DNA of 64,000 nucleotides from Photobacterium profundum SS9 (GTDB taxonomy: Bacteria > Pseudomonadota > Gammaproteobacteria > Enterobacterales > Vibrionaceae): NCBI RefSeq assembly GCF_000196255.1, contig NC_006370.1, forward strand, positions 1,146,187 to 1,210,186. The letters are read 5' to 3'. Positions 47,165 through 57,062 of the stretch are shown here, piece after piece. Both the position numbers and the translations under genes were made by a program. The notes under the pieces were generated by a model. The model had not been told where the DNA came from, did not search any database, and was given only the letters and a program-made list of their open reading frames with translations. Position 1 is the stretch's first letter. Each line of letters opens with the position of its first letter.

Positions 47165-48856
47165 TTGGATAAGGTTTGGCTTAACCGCTATCCGGAAGAT
47201 GTACCGGCTGAAATTAACCCGGATGCATACCCGTCACTGGTTGAAATGTTTGAGCAATCTGTACATAAGTTTGCAGATCAAACAGCATTTATTAATATGG
47301 GCCAGGTAATGACTTTCCGTAAGTTGGAAGAGCGCAGCCGTGCTTTTGCAGCTTATTTACAAAATGACTTGAAGCTAAAGAAAGGCGACCGTGTAGCGGT
47401 AATGATGCCTAACTTGTTGCAGTATCCAATTGCTTTATTCGGTATTCTTCGTGCTGGTTGTGTCGTCGTTAACGTTAACCCACTTTACACACCACGTGAG
47501 CTAGAACATCAACTTAACGATTCAGGCGCGAAAGCGATTGTGATCGTCTCAAACTTTGCACACACTTTAGAAAAAGTTGTTAAAAATACATGTGTTAGCC
47601 ATGTTATTTTAACCAGCCTTGGCGATCAGCTTTCTCGTCCGAAAGGTACATTGGTTAACTTCGTTGTTAAGTACGTGAAAAAGATGGTGCCAAAGTACCA
47701 CCTTCCACATGCTACATCGATGCGGGCAGCATTAAAGAAAGGTCGTCGTATGCAGTACGTCAAACCCTTTTTATCAGGCGAAGATACAGCATTCCTCCAA
47801 TATACTGGTGGTACGACAGGTGTTGCAAAGGGAGCTATTCTGACTCACCGCAATATGCTTGCTAACGTGATGCAAGCGAAAGGTGCTTACGGGCCTGTAT
47901 TAACTGATAGTCGAGAGTTAATTGTTACGGCTCTGCCTTTGTATCACGTGTTTGCTCTGACGGTGAACTGCTTATTGTTTATTGAAATTGGTGGTCAGAA
48001 CTTATTGATTACTAACCCACGAGATATCCCGACATTTGTTAAAGAACTGCAACGTTATCAATTTACAGCGATTACCGGCGTGAATACGTTGTTTAACGCA
48101 TTATTGAATAACGAAGATTTCCATGAGTTAGATTTCAGTAAATTACGTTTATCTGTTGGTGGTGGAATGGCTGTTCAGCGTGCGGTTGCTGAAAAGTGGA
48201 AAGACATTACGAAAACGTATTTGCTTGAAGGTTATGGTTTAACAGAATGTGCACCACTTGTGGCGGCTTACCCTCATAATCTGGTTGACTATAATGGCTC
48301 GATTGGCTTACCTGTACCTTCAACGGATGTACGTATTGTCGACGACGAAGGTAATGTACTCCCGAACGATCAAACGGGTGAGCTTCAGGTGCGAGGCCCT
48401 CAGGTGATGAAAGGTTACTGGGAACGCCCTGAGGCGACGAAAGATGTCTTGACTGATGATGGTTGGCTTTCAACTGGTGATGTTGTTCGTTTTGATGATG
48501 AAGGTTTCCTGCACATTGTTGATCGTAAGAAAGACATGATTCTTGTTTCTGGATTTAATGTTTATCCGAATGAAATTGAAGATGTTATAGCGCTTCACCC
48601 CAAAGTGCTTGAAGTCGCAGCAATCGGCCAAGAACACGAAGTGTCAGGCGAAATTGTGAAAGTGTGTGTTGTGCCTCGTGATTCGAGTCTAACGCGCGAT
48701 GAGCTTTTAACGCATTGTCGTGAGTATTTGACAGGGTATAAAATTCCTAGAATTGTTGAATTCCGCGAAGAGTTACCAAAGACTAGCGTAGGTAAAATTT
48801 TACGTCGTGCTTTGCGTGAAGAATCGGGAAACGCAGCTAAATCTCAAGATGCATAA
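47165..48856 (+). CDS. fadD: Long-chain fatty acyl-CoA synthetase
   Basis: Activates imported long-chain fatty acids to acyl-CoA, also feeding membrane lipid remodelling. 563 aa ANL-family enzyme with the AMP-binding [12 protein letters not shown] (near residue 213), [11 protein letters not shown], and the fatty-acid-binding [16 protein letters not shown] and [20 protein letters not shown]. The start is TTG 47165 with AAGGAG upstream; the N-terminus then equals E. coli FadD, which also uses TTG. A possible FadR site lies upstream. Confidence 0.97.
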   Translation: MDKVWLNRYPEDVPAEINPDAYPSLVEMFEQSVHKFADQTAFINMGQVMTFRKLEERSRAFAAYLQNDLKLKKGDRVAVMMPNLLQYPIALFGILRAGCVVVNVNPLYTPRELEHQLNDSGAKAIVIVSNFAHTLEKVVKNTCVSHVILTSLGDQLSRPKGTLVNFVVKYVKKMVPKYHLPHATSMRAALKKGRRMQYVKPFLSGEDTAFLQYTGGTTGVAKGAILTHRNMLANVMQAKGAYGPVLTDSRELIVTALPLYHVFALTVNCLLFIEIGGQNLLITNPRDIPTFVKELQRYQFTAITGVNTLFNALLNNEDFHELDFSKLRLSVGGGMAVQRAVAEKWKDITKTYLLEGYGLTECAPLVAAYPHNLVDYNGSIGLPVPSTDVRIVDDEGNVLPNDQTGELQVRGPQVMKGYWERPEATKDVLTDDGWLSTGDVVRFDDEGFLHIVDRKKDMILVSGFNVYPNEIEDVIALHPKVLEVAAIGQEHEVSGEIVKVCVVPRDSSLTRDELLTHCREYLTGYKIPRIVEFREELPKTSVGKILRRALREESGNAAKSQDA

Positions 48857-48970
48857 CGAAGCTTTTGTTTCTGATGAAGCCCTTGCTTCTGATAATGTAT
48901 TCGGGCGTTAAAAACCGAAATACGCTAGAGGGAAAAAAGGTTACAATTAAGTGCTGGCTATTATAGTCGG

Positions 48971-49006
48971 CACTCTGAATCCTGTATCTTGAGGTAGCTT
49001 GGGTAT
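48971..49006 (+). repeat. 3' fragment of the 266-bp element
   Basis: CACTCTGAATCCTG...CTTGAGGTAGCTTGGGTATA, the right end of the element at 32793-33058 (two or so differences). The rest of the 388-base gap between fadD and rnd holds no gene that I can support. Confidence 0.7.
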
Positions 49007-49244
49007 AGTCTTAATTCGTTAAGGCGCTTAATAGTAAATTATCCATATCATTGGGTGTTGGCTCATTGCTATTTCGTATAGTAGTGATTAAATCGTGGTG
49101 GATGGCTTTTCTTTGTAGGGAGATTTATATCACTGTTTTTTTCGCTCTTGTACGAAATAGCTACGGGCATAACATGACTGAATATTGTGATTAATTTGTG
49201 GAAATGAATTAGTCGATATGACTGCCAGCTAAATAAGGTTTGCT

Positions 49245-50369
49245 GTGAATTTTGAAATAATAACGACAACTCAACGTTTAGACACTATCTGTGATCATGC
49301 TCGCACACATTCGGTAGTTATGCTTGATACCGAGTTTGTACGTACTCGCACGCTTTATCCTAAGCTAGGTCTTATTCAAATGTTTGATGGTGATAATCTT
49401 GTATTGATTGATCCTATTGAGATTGATGACTTAACACCGTTTTGGGATTTACTGCGTGATCAATCTATTATAAAAGTACTTCATGCTTGTGGTGAAGATT
49501 TGGAAGTATTTCAGCACCATGCAGGCTGCTTACCAACACCAATGATCGATACACAATTAATGGCGGCATTCTTAGGCCATGGTGTTTCAGCAGGTTTTGG
49601 CTCTTTAGTCAGTGAGTATGTTGGTGTTGATTTAGAAAAAGGCGAAGCTCGTACTAACTGGTTAGCGCGCCCACTTACCGATAAACAACTCGACTATGCT
49701 GCTGCAGATGTCTTTTATTTGCTGCCTTTGTACGAAACGTTACTTGAAAAAGTAAAAGCGAAAGGCTGGATGGAAGCATTAGAATTAGAATGTGCAGCTT
49801 TGATGCAGAAGCGTACGAAAGGGATTGATTTAGACAAAGCTTATCGTTTAGTGAAAAATGCTTGGCAATTAAATCCTAAGCAATTAGCGGTATTGCAACA
49901 AGCTGCGAAGTGGCGAATTTTAGAAGCTCGCAAGCGTGACATCGCATTGAACTTCGTTGTGAAAGAACTACATATTTGGAAGCTGGCTAAATATAATATT
50001 CAGTCAAAATCGGTGATGTCGACTGAAGGTTTCGAGAGTATGGAAATTCAGCGCCATGCTAATCGACTTTTAAGGATTGTTCAGGATGTAGAAGATATTC
50101 CAGCTGAACAGTACCCAGAAAAAATTATCCGCTTGGTCGATCTGTCCGGTTATAAGCAGGTGGTGAAACATATCAAAGATGTGGTCACTAAAGTTGAGGT
50201 AGAAACTGGTCTTGTACCTGAGTTTCTAGCATCTAAAAAGCAGATAAATCAGCTAATTTCATGGGCGTGGAAATACCAAAAATCAGACGATAAGTTACCT
50301 GATATGCTAAAAACATGGCGAAAACCATTGTTTGAAGAGCACGTATTACCGTTACTGAATAAGAAATAG
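49245..50369 (+). CDS. rnd: Ribonuclease D
   Basis: 3'-5' exonuclease that trims tRNA precursors. DEDD exonuclease domain with DTEF (Asp28, Glu30), HACGEDLEVF and DYAAADVFYLLPL, followed by two HRDC domains. 374 aa, the same as E. coli. GTG start at 49245; E. coli uses UUG, so a weak start is typical. Confidence 0.96.
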   Translation: MNFEIITTTQRLDTICDHARTHSVVMLDTEFVRTRTLYPKLGLIQMFDGDNLVLIDPIEIDDLTPFWDLLRDQSIIKVLHACGEDLEVFQHHAGCLPTPMIDTQLMAAFLGHGVSAGFGSLVSEYVGVDLEKGEARTNWLARPLTDKQLDYAAADVFYLLPLYETLLEKVKAKGWMEALELECAALMQKRTKGIDLDKAYRLVKNAWQLNPKQLAVLQQAAKWRILEARKRDIALNFVVKELHIWKLAKYNIQSKSVMSTEGFESMEIQRHANRLLRIVQDVEDIPAEQYPEKIIRLVDLSGYKQVVKHIKDVVTKVEVETGLVPEFLASKKQINQLISWAWKYQKSDDKLPDMLKTWRKPLFEEHVLPLLNKK

Positions 50370-50392
50370 ACAGTACGTTTTATTTTAGTTTT

Positions 50393-50428
50393 AAAAAAGC
50401 CCTGAAAGATGTCTTTCAGGGCTTTTTT
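50393..50428. terminator. Bidirectional terminator between rnd and minE
   Basis: AAGCCCTGAAAGA / TCTTTCAGGGCTT stem with A and T tracts on both sides; serves rnd and min. Confidence 0.93.
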
Positions 50429-50429
50429 A

Positions 50430-50690
50430 TTATTTGTCTTCAGGCAGTGTAACGTTCAGTTCAAGAACAGACAGATCTTCGTCTTTCTGATCGAGATTGA
50501 CACTCACTTGATCAGGATTGATATTGACGTATTTTCTAATTACCTCTAGAAGATCAAGTTTCAGTTGAGGTAAATAGGATGGTGTACTTTGACCCGCAGA
50601 ACGACGTTCAGCCACAATAATTTGTAGTCTTTCTTTCGCTACGCTTGCCGTAGTTGTCTTCTTTGGACGGAAGAACTCTAGCAAAGCCAT
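50430..50690 (-). CDS. minE: Cell division topological specificity factor MinE
   Basis: Drives MinD off the membrane so that Min oscillates. 86 aa with the membrane-binding start MALLEFFRP, an anti-MinCD helix ([17 protein letters not shown]), and a C-terminal dimerisation domain. 6 bp after minD. Last gene of minCDE. Confidence 0.96.
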   Translation of the reverse strand: MALLEFFRPKKTTTASVAKERLQIIVAERRSAGQSTPSYLPQLKLDLLEVIRKYVNINPDQVSVNLDQKDEDLSVLELNVTLPEDK

Positions 50691-50696
50691 AATAAA

Positions 50697-51509
50697 CTAG
50701 CCTCCAAATAAGCGTTTAAGGAAGCCTTTTTTCTCTTCCTCTAAGAAACGGAATGGGCGCTCTTCGCCCAGTAAACGTGCAATAGTATCGCCGTATGCCA
50801 ACCCAGCATCAGATTCTGTATCAAAGATAACGGGTTCACCTTTGTTTGATGCGTTGAGTACTGCTTGGCTTTCAGGGATAACACCTAAAAGTGGAATGTG
50901 CAGAATGTCTTCGACATCTTGAACACTCAGCATATCGCCGCTAGCAACGCGCGCTGGGTTGTAACGTGTCAACAACAAGTGTTGCTTAACTGGCTCTTCA
51001 GCTTGTTCTGCTCGGCGAGACTTCGAATCTAGAATACCTAAAATACGGTCTGAGTCGCGAACTGAAGATACTTCAGGGTTCGTTGTTACGATGGCTTCAT
51101 CGGCAAAATACAACGCCATTAAGGCGCCTGTCTCGATACCTGCTGGTGAATCACAAATAACGAACTCAAAACCCATTTCATCAAGATCATGTAGAATGCG
51201 TGCTACACCTTCTTTTGTTAGCGCATCTTTATCTCGTGTTTGAGAGGCCGGAAGCACAAAAAGGTTATCAACACGTTTGTCTTTTATTAGAGCTTGATTC
51301 AGGCTAGCTTCGCCATTTATGACATTGACAAAATCATATACAACACGACGCTCGCAACCCATGATTAAATCAAGATTACGTAAACCGATATCAAAATCGA
51401 TTACAGCCGTTTTTTTTCCAGCTAAGGCTAAACCGCATGCGATTGCCGCACTGGATGTGGTTTTACCAACACCACCTTTGCCTGAGGTAACAACGATAAC
51501 ACGCGCCAT
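50697..51509 (-). CDS. minD: Septum site-determining ATPase MinD
   Basis: Membrane-cycling ATPase of the Min system. Deviant Walker A GKGGVGKTT at residues 10-18, and a C-terminal amphipathic targeting helix EEKKGFLKRLFGG. 270 aa. Between minC (22 bp upstream) and minE. Confidence 0.98.
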   Translation of the reverse strand: MARVIVVTSGKGGVGKTTSSAAIACGLALAGKKTAVIDFDIGLRNLDLIMGCERRVVYDFVNVINGEASLNQALIKDKRVDNLFVLPASQTRDKDALTKEGVARILHDLDEMGFEFVICDSPAGIETGALMALYFADEAIVTTNPEVSSVRDSDRILGILDSKSRRAEQAEEPVKQHLLLTRYNPARVASGDMLSVQDVEDILHIPLLGVIPESQAVLNASNKGEPVIFDTESDAGLAYGDTIARLLGEERPFRFLEEEKKGFLKRLFGG

Positions 51510-51531
51510 CTATTAAATTCCTTATCAAACG

Positions 51532-52200
51532 TTATAGAGTTAAATGCTCTATGTTTAAATTATTTTCTGCAAGTGAGATAACGACACCTTTACCCCAAAA
51601 CTCTGCCTTGATTTTATCACTAAGCCAGTAGTTACCAGCAATAGATATCAATTCAGACTGTATATTCTGACAAAAAATTTGCGCTTGATGCTGACCGCTA
51701 GCGCCTGCAATTGCACGGCCTCGTAGGTTGCCATAAACATGAATACAACCATCAGCAATAATTTCGGCACCAGCGCTGACATGGTTCATAACAACGAGGT
51801 CACAATTTTTCGCATATATTTGTTGTCCAGAACGTACCGGGGTACGAATAATTCGTGTTGGTTCGACAGTAACAGGCATATCCTTAGCCTGCCGTGCAGC
51901 ATTCATAATAGCAAAGCCTGCTGATTTTGCTTCATTTTGCATGCGAGCGTCTTTACAGCCACTAACACCAACAGGAATCATCCCTGCATCTTTTACATCT
52001 TCTTTTAACTGCTTAAAATTAATTTCACGTCCTGCTTGGGTTATATCAATTACAACAGGTGCAGACGCAAAGAAGTTAGGTGCCTGATTTACTTTTTCTT
52101 TTAAGTAATCAGTCGCCTTTTTTATATCCCCATCAACTAAGTGTAGGGCGGAGAGCGTAAAGGAGCTCCCTTTTAATTCTGCCATTTTGGTCATGTTCAT
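51532..52200 (-). CDS. minC: Septum site-determining protein MinC
   Basis: Inhibits FtsZ away from midcell. N-terminal FtsZ-inhibiting domain starts ELKGSSFTLSALHL; C-terminal beta-helix has PVRSGQQIYAKNCDLVVMNHVSAGAE and GYWLSDKI-like sequence (seen as NYWLSDKI). 222 aa. ATG 52200 has no obvious ribosome site; ATGs at 52194 and 52185 are possible. First gene of minCDE. Confidence 0.96.
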   Translation of the reverse strand: MNMTKMAELKGSSFTLSALHLVDGDIKKATDYLKEKVNQAPNFFASAPVVIDITQAGREINFKQLKEDVKDAGMIPVGVSGCKDARMQNEAKSAGFAIMNAARQAKDMPVTVEPTRIIRTPVRSGQQIYAKNCDLVVMNHVSAGAEIIADGCIHVYGNLRGRAIAGASGQHQAQIFCQNIQSELISIAGNYWLSDKIKAEFWGKGVVISLAENNLNIEHLTL

Positions 52201-52416
52201 TATATGACTTAAACTGAATTAGCCAATTAGATACGTTATCACAAAGGTACTTGCATGGTATATTCCTATAGGTATATCGGCAAGCTATCCTTGCCTTAGC
52301 GTTGGAAATTCAGACAAGCTTCTCATCCAGTACCTTATCAAATCGGTATTTCATGGAATGATTAAGCAAAATAGTTGTCCGAATTGAGTGAAGCTTTAAC
52401 AAACAGGCGATTTTTG

Positions 52417-52695
52417 ATGTTGTGTTCAATTTATAAAAGTTCAAAAAAAGAAAATACGTACTTATATATTAATAACAAAGACGACTTTTCAGATGTGCCT
52501 GATAGTTTAATGGGAACCTTTGGAGCGCCACAGTTTGTTATGGTGTTAAAGCTTGAAGGCCGTAAGTTGGCATTGGCTGATGTAGAAAAAGTGAAGGAAT
52601 CACTGGCTACTGTCGGTTATTACTTACAAGTACCCCCCCCAGTAACCAATTTATTACATCAATATAAGGCAGCGAAAGCCTCACAAACTTCGTAA
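52417..52695 (+). CDS. ycgL: YcgL domain protein
   Basis: 92-aa YcgL family protein: [20 protein letters not shown] start, then [16 protein letters not shown] and [10 protein letters not shown] start at ATG 52417, which gives the usual Vibrio N-terminus; the upstream frame has no ribosome site. Divergent from minC, as in E. coli, and 8 bp before the transglycosylase gene. Function unknown. Confidence 0.93.
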   Translation: MLCSIYKSSKKENTYLYINNKDDFSDVPDSLMGTFGAPQFVMVLKLEGRKLALADVEKVKESLATVGYYLQVPPPVTNLLHQYKAAKASQTS

Positions 52696-52703
52696 AGGTG
52701 AAT

Positions 52704-53675
52704 ATGCACAAGCGACTGATATCGGCCATGGTGGTCATTGGATTAGGGATATCTTCATCAGCTTTTTCTGCTAATGAAGGTTTTGATGAATATGTGAGTG
52801 GATTAAAAGTTGAAGCTCGTAGTAATGGAATTTCAGAGTCGATTATCAATTCAGCTTTCGACAATATTCAATATACTGAACGTGCGGTGAAGGCTGATAA
52901 AAATCAGCCTGAGAAAAAGTTGACGCTTGATGAATACATTCCTCGTGCGGTACCTGATTGGAAGGTAAAGCAAGCGAATCGGTTGTATAACGAGCATAAA
53001 ACGGCCCTAGACCGAATTGGTCGTGAATATGGCGTTCAGCCACGATTTATTGTTGCCTTATGGGGGGTCGAAAGTAATTTTGGTCGTCTTATGGGGGATT
53101 ATAATGTTGTTGAAGCACTTTCTACTTTAGCTTATGACGGGCGTAGAGAAGCGTTCTTCCGTAAACAAGTTATGGCTGCATTACAAATATTGAATGAAGG
53201 CCATATCGCGCCCGAGAATATGAAAGGTTCTTGGGCTGGTGCAATGGGACAGCCACAGTTTATACCGACTTCTTTCCTGACTTATGCTGTAGATGGAAAT
53301 AATGATGGCAAGATTGATATTTGGCAAAATGTTGATGATGTCTTTGCCTCCGCTGCCAATTACTTGAAAATGTCTGGATGGAATGATGAATATACATGGG
53401 GACGACAAGTTAAATTAGTCTCTCCTATGAGTTCAGATTTAAAAGGCGTTGAACGGGAAAAAGGTAAATCATTAGCCGATTGGCAGAGCATTGGTGTTCG
53501 AAAACTTAATGGTGAACCATTACCTGATGTTGCAATTAATGCTTGGTTGGTTCAACCAGATGATAATCATGGTCGAGCGTATCTAGTTTATGGTAATTAC
53601 CAAACATTGTTAAAGTGGAATCGATCGCATTATTTTGCTTTGGCCGTTAGTCATCTAGCAGATAAAATTCGATAG
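52704..53675 (+). CDS. Lytic murein transglycosylase (MltB family)
   Basis: Cleaves peptidoglycan glycan strands. 323 aa: signal peptide ending SSAFSA without lipobox, so periplasmic rather than lipid-anchored; catalytic Glu123 in LWGVESNFGR; family GAMGQPQFIPTSFLTYA. An EF-hand-like GNNDGKIDIW follows. ATG 52704 has AAAGGTG upstream. Same strand as ycgL, likely one transcript. Confidence 0.93.
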   Translation: MHKRLISAMVVIGLGISSSAFSANEGFDEYVSGLKVEARSNGISESIINSAFDNIQYTERAVKADKNQPEKKLTLDEYIPRAVPDWKVKQANRLYNEHKTALDRIGREYGVQPRFIVALWGVESNFGRLMGDYNVVEALSTLAYDGRREAFFRKQVMAALQILNEGHIAPENMKGSWAGAMGQPQFIPTSFLTYAVDGNNDGKIDIWQNVDDVFASAANYLKMSGWNDEYTWGRQVKLVSPMSSDLKGVEREKGKSLADWQSIGVRKLNGEPLPDVAINAWLVQPDDNHGRAYLVYGNYQTLLKWNRSHYFALAVSHLADKIR

Positions 53676-53723
53676 TCGACGTTATTAGTATTAGGTTAAT
53701 TTCTTACTTATAATCGCTTTTCA

Positions 53724-53751
53724 AAGCCAGACATTAATGTCTGGCTTTTTT
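53724..53751 (+). terminator. Terminator of ycgL-transglycosylase
   Basis: AAGCCAGACAT / ATGTCTGGCTT then TTTT. The next 420 bases to hns have only a weak 53-codon frame. Confidence 0.93.
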
Positions 53752-53907
53752 GTGTTGAATTGCCGTAACACTATATGGGTAGATCCTACCCTGCGTATTT
53801 TGTAATGTAATCGAAACTGAAGATTACATCTTTGTTGTTATTTTGTATTGGGATAATGACTTAGATAGGGAACTATAAATAAGAATATTGTTATAATCTT
53901 AGTATAG

Positions 53908-54069
53908 ATGAAGCTTTATGTATCCCCTGTAGTGTTTGGCTTTAATTGCTTTAAAACAGTCACTTACTATGGAGCTGTTGGTTTGGTAGTCATTGGGTTA
54001 CATTGGGTTGTGAAAGTGTTTTTATACGATAAATTTAACAGGGAAGAGTATCGAAATAGTATATGGTAA
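53908..54069 (+). CDS. Possible 53-aa membrane protein
   Basis: ATG 53908 to TAA 54067-54069. One hydrophobic stretch (YYGAVGLVVIGLHWVV) and a charged tail ending NREEYRNSIW. TATAAT at 53892-53897 sits just upstream, but there is no good ribosome site. Might be a real small protein or chance in AT-rich DNA. Confidence 0.25.
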   Translation: MKLYVSPVVFGFNCFKTVTYYGAVGLVVIGLHWVVKVFLYDKFNREEYRNSIW

Positions 54070-54126
54070 GAGTAATATTTATGTTTATTACTTATATTGA
54101 TGGTGCAGTTTTTTTGGTCAAGGTAT

Positions 54127-54154
54127 AAAAAAACCCAGCGTTAACTGGGTTTTA
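54127..54154 (-). terminator. Terminator of hns
   Basis: AAACCCAG / CTGGGTTT arms; on the minus strand a run of seven T follows. Confidence 0.9.
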
Positions 54155-54175
54155 TTCAGCTTAGATTCAGCTAAA

Positions 54176-54571
54176 TTATAATTCGAAATCTTCTAAAGAT
54201 TTACCGTCATCTAGTGCTTTCTTAAGTGCACTTGGAGTACGGCCCTGACCTGTCCATGTTTTCTCTTCACCGTTTTCATCGATGAACTTATATTTAGCAG
54301 GGCGAGCAGCACGTTTCGCTTTAGGTGCTTTAGCTAGGCTAGATAATAGTTCTTCAGGGTCGATACCATCAGCCATTAGCAATTCACGGTAATGATCTAG
54401 TTTTTCTTTACGCTCAGTTTCTTTCGCTAAATCTTCAGCTTCAGCTTCTGTACGTTCTGAAACGACAGTTTGTAGCTTTTCAAGAGCTTCTTGTAGTTGT
54501 TCTACTGTATATTCACGAGAAAGTGCGCGAAGGCTACGTAGGTTTAATAGTACTTTCATTACGTCAGACAT
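54176..54571 (-). CDS. hns: H-NS family nucleoid protein
   Basis: Silences AT-rich, often acquired genes. 131 aa: N-terminal helical dimerisation ([20 protein letters not shown]) and coiled coil to about residue 65, linker, and C-terminal DNA-binding domain with TWTGQGRTP at 105-113. Corresponds to Vibrio VicH. Divergent from the lysine riboswitch region; 364 AT-rich bases between 54572 and 54935 show no gene. Confidence 0.97.
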   Translation of the reverse strand: MSDVMKVLLNLRSLRALSREYTVEQLQEALEKLQTVVSERTEAEAEDLAKETERKEKLDHYRELLMADGIDPEELLSSLAKAPKAKRAARPAKYKFIDENGEEKTWTGQGRTPSALKKALDDGKSLEDFEL

Positions 54572-54935
54572 TTTTATTTCCTGTTAGTTTTAAACTAGCT
54601 GTAAATAATAATAGCAGTCAAAGTTAATTTACAGCAATAGTAATACTTTTATATGTAATGTGCCAAACAAATTATTTAATTACTAATTAAATAATGATTA
54701 TTTTTCAAAGATGTTCTCATTTTTGAAAAATGTAATGGAAGATTTTGATGAAAAGCCATAATACATTTTCAGTTCATATCTATTTATTAATGTGTGTGAT
54801 TTCATAATAAAGAAGATAAGCATTCAGATTTGGTGGTTAAAAAATCATCACGCTGGCAATATTATTCACTATTTCTGTTAAAAAATGCACTAGAACTTGT
54901 TGCAAATGAATTGTCAGTCCGTAGAATGAACCATT

Positions 54936-55125
54936 CCTTAACTAAGGGTAGAGGCGCATTGTCTATAAGTAACAAGCTGGAGGGTGATTCCTATGATTGC
55001 TTGTGAAAGGAGCCAATGCCGAAGTAAGAAGGCGTTAATCGAACGTTCTTGCTGGGGTTGTATCGAATAGGTGCAACACTGCCATAGTATATAATTACAT
55101 TAACTATGGAGCGCTACTGTGAGGG
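54936..55125 (+). ncRNA. Lysine riboswitch (L box)
   Basis: The conserved lysine aptamer blocks occur in order: GTAGAGGCGCA, AAGTAAC, CTGGAGGGTGATT, TTGTGAAAGGAGCCAATGCC, GAAGTAAGAAGG, GTTCTTGCTGG, GTTGTATCGAATAGGTGCAAC, CTGCCATAGTA...CTATGGAGCGCTACTG. GTAG at the 5' end pairs with CTAC at the 3' end to close P1. It precedes a transporter gene predicted to move lysine. Confidence 0.94.
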
Positions 55126-55190
55126 GGGGAGAGGTTTTACCTTCTTTCCTTAAACTCTTCTAATTGCGGTATTACACCGTATTGGCAGTA

Positions 55191-55222
55191 GATCTCCGAC
55201 CAGACCGGTTGTAGTAGAGATC
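55191..55222 (+). promoter_or_regulatory. Hairpin that masks the transporter ribosome site
   Basis: GATCTC (55191-55196) pairs with GAGATC (55217-55222), which directly abuts ATG 55223 and contains the GAGA ribosome site. With lysine bound this would block translation; it is a likely expression platform of the upstream riboswitch. There is no clear intrinsic terminator in the leader. Confidence 0.6.
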
Positions 55223-56818
55223 ATGAATATTGTAGATTTTTCCCATTCAGCTATATCACTTTTACCACCATTGGTGGCACTAGGTTTAGCTATTCTTACA
55301 CGTAAAGTACTTGTTTCATTGGGTGTAGGTGTTCTTTTAGGTGCTGTATTACTTACAGACTTCTCCGCAGGTGCAACTGTTGGTTACTTATCAACGACAG
55401 TATCAAGCTTGTTCATCGATGATGGCGCAATTAATAGTTGGAATATGAGCATTGTTGCTTTTCTTCTGTTACTTGGAATGATGACAGCACTTCTTACATT
55501 ATCTGGTGGTACTCGTGCTTTTGCTGAGTGGGCGCAGACTCGTATCAAAAGTAAACGTGGTGCAAAATTACTAGCAGCATTTTTAGGTGTTTTCATTTTT
55601 GTTGACGACTACTTTAATAGCCTAGCTGTTGGTTCGATTGCTCGCCCAGTAACAGACCGTTTTTATGTGTCTCGCGCTAAACTTGCTTATATCTTAGATT
55701 CTACCGCTGCTCCTATGTGTGTTCTTATGCCAGCATCAAGCTGGGGTGCGTACATTATCACCCTTATTGGTGGTATTTTAGCTTCACATGGTGTGACTGA
55801 TTATTCAGCGCTGAGTGCTTTTGTTCAGCTAGCGCCAATGAACTTCTATGCAGTCTTCGCACTTGCAATGGTATTTGTTGTTGCGTGGTTCCAAATTGAT
55901 GTTGGTCCAATGAAGAAGCATGAAATTCAGGCAAGCCAAGGCCGCGGATTTGATGAAGGTGATGATGATAGCCGAGCAAAAGACTTAAATGATGAGCTTG
56001 AAATCGACGAGAGCAGCAATGGTCGTGTTGCTGATTTGGTTCTGCCTATCATTGCGCTAATATTTGCTACATTCTTCTTTATGATTTTCACCGGTTATCA
56101 AGTGCTTGCCGCAGAGGGTATTGCGTTTAATATTCTTGGTGCTTTTGAAAATACCGATGTTGGCGTATCGCTTTGCTACGGTGGTTTGGTCGGTCTGATT
56201 TCAGCTCTAGTATCTGTGATTCGTCAGAAGATCCCAATGGCCGATGTTGCGAAGACAATGTGGATTGGCGCTAAATCGATGTCTGGTGCGATTCTAATTC
56301 TTCTATTTGCATGGAGTATTGGTAGTGTTATTGGCGACATGGAAACCGGTAAATACCTGTCTACCCTTGTGCAGGGTAATATCGACCCAACGTTGTTACC
56401 TATGATTCTATTTGTGCTTGCTGGCATTATGGCTTTCTCGACAGGTACTTCATGGGGCACATTCGGTATTATGCTTCCGATTGCCGGAGACCTTGCTGGT
56501 GCAACGGATATCGCATTAATGTTACCAATGTTGGGTGCAGTATTAGCCGGTTCGGTATTTGGTGATCACTGTTCACCGATTTCTGATACAACGATTCTGT
56601 CTTCAACGGGGGCTCGTTGTCATCATATTGATCACGTTTCAACGCAGTTGCCTTATGCGTTATCTGTCGCGTTTGTATCGATTATTGGCTTCTTAATACT
56701 TGGTATAACGGATTCATTACCCGTTGCCTTCATGGCTGCAACGATTACTTTTATTCTTGTATGCGTATTCTTGTCTTGGTTGTCTCGACGCCCTAAAGGC
56801 ACAATAGCTAACGCATAA
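55223..56818 (+). CDS. lysW: NhaC-superfamily transporter, predicted lysine importer (LysW type)
   Basis: 531 aa with about 11-12 transmembrane segments, NhaC/ArsB-type fold (GTSWGTFGIMLPIAGDLAG and VFGDHCSPISDTTILSSTGA are family signatures). Annotated by similarity as a Na+/H+ antiporter, but the upstream lysine riboswitch points to lysine transport, as proposed by Rodionov and colleagues (2003) for LysW. A charged cytosolic loop (about residues 236-265) is DE-rich. Terminator at 56849. Confidence 0.82.
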   Translation: MNIVDFSHSAISLLPPLVALGLAILTRKVLVSLGVGVLLGAVLLTDFSAGATVGYLSTTVSSLFIDDGAINSWNMSIVAFLLLLGMMTALLTLSGGTRAFAEWAQTRIKSKRGAKLLAAFLGVFIFVDDYFNSLAVGSIARPVTDRFYVSRAKLAYILDSTAAPMCVLMPASSWGAYIITLIGGILASHGVTDYSALSAFVQLAPMNFYAVFALAMVFVVAWFQIDVGPMKKHEIQASQGRGFDEGDDDSRAKDLNDELEIDESSNGRVADLVLPIIALIFATFFFMIFTGYQVLAAEGIAFNILGAFENTDVGVSLCYGGLVGLISALVSVIRQKIPMADVAKTMWIGAKSMSGAILILLFAWSIGSVIGDMETGKYLSTLVQGNIDPTLLPMILFVLAGIMAFSTGTSWGTFGIMLPIAGDLAGATDIALMLPMLGAVLAGSVFGDHCSPISDTTILSSTGARCHHIDHVSTQLPYALSVAFVSIIGFLILGITDSLPVAFMAATITFILVCVFLSWLSRRPKGTIANA

Positions 56819-56848
56819 CGGGTGCATACTTAAAGTAAAGAAAATGCG

Positions 56849-56878
56849 AAAGCCTGTGATATTTTCACAGGCTTTTTT
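56849..56878 (+). terminator. Terminator of lysW
   Basis: AAGCCTGTGA / TCACAGGCTT then TTTT. Confidence 0.93.
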
Positions 56879-56893
56879 CGATTGGATGCATTT

Positions 56894-56941
56894 ATACCAA
56901 TCTAGACAAGTATCTGATTATTTACTTATCCAGAATGGTAT
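56894..56941. repeat. 48-bp remnant with both termini of the 162-bp repeat
   Basis: ATACCAATCTAGACAAGTA ... TTACTTATCCAGAATGGTAT: the two ends of the repeat family joined, with the middle missing, so that it forms a near-perfect hairpin. Confidence 0.8.
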
Positions 56942-57062
56942 TTATCAGTGCTACACGTGATTATTAGTATTTCTCTCTGGTCGAGACTTTCAATTTACAG
57001 GGGTTTTCTGTAGCATCTCGGCTGATTTTGAACCAAGCTAATCGTCTTTTTAGGGGAGCCAC

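Noticed and set aside
49069..49269. 66-codon minus-strand frame between fadD and rnd
   Set aside because: Runs into the rnd start, no ribosome site, composition typical of AT-rich chance frames.
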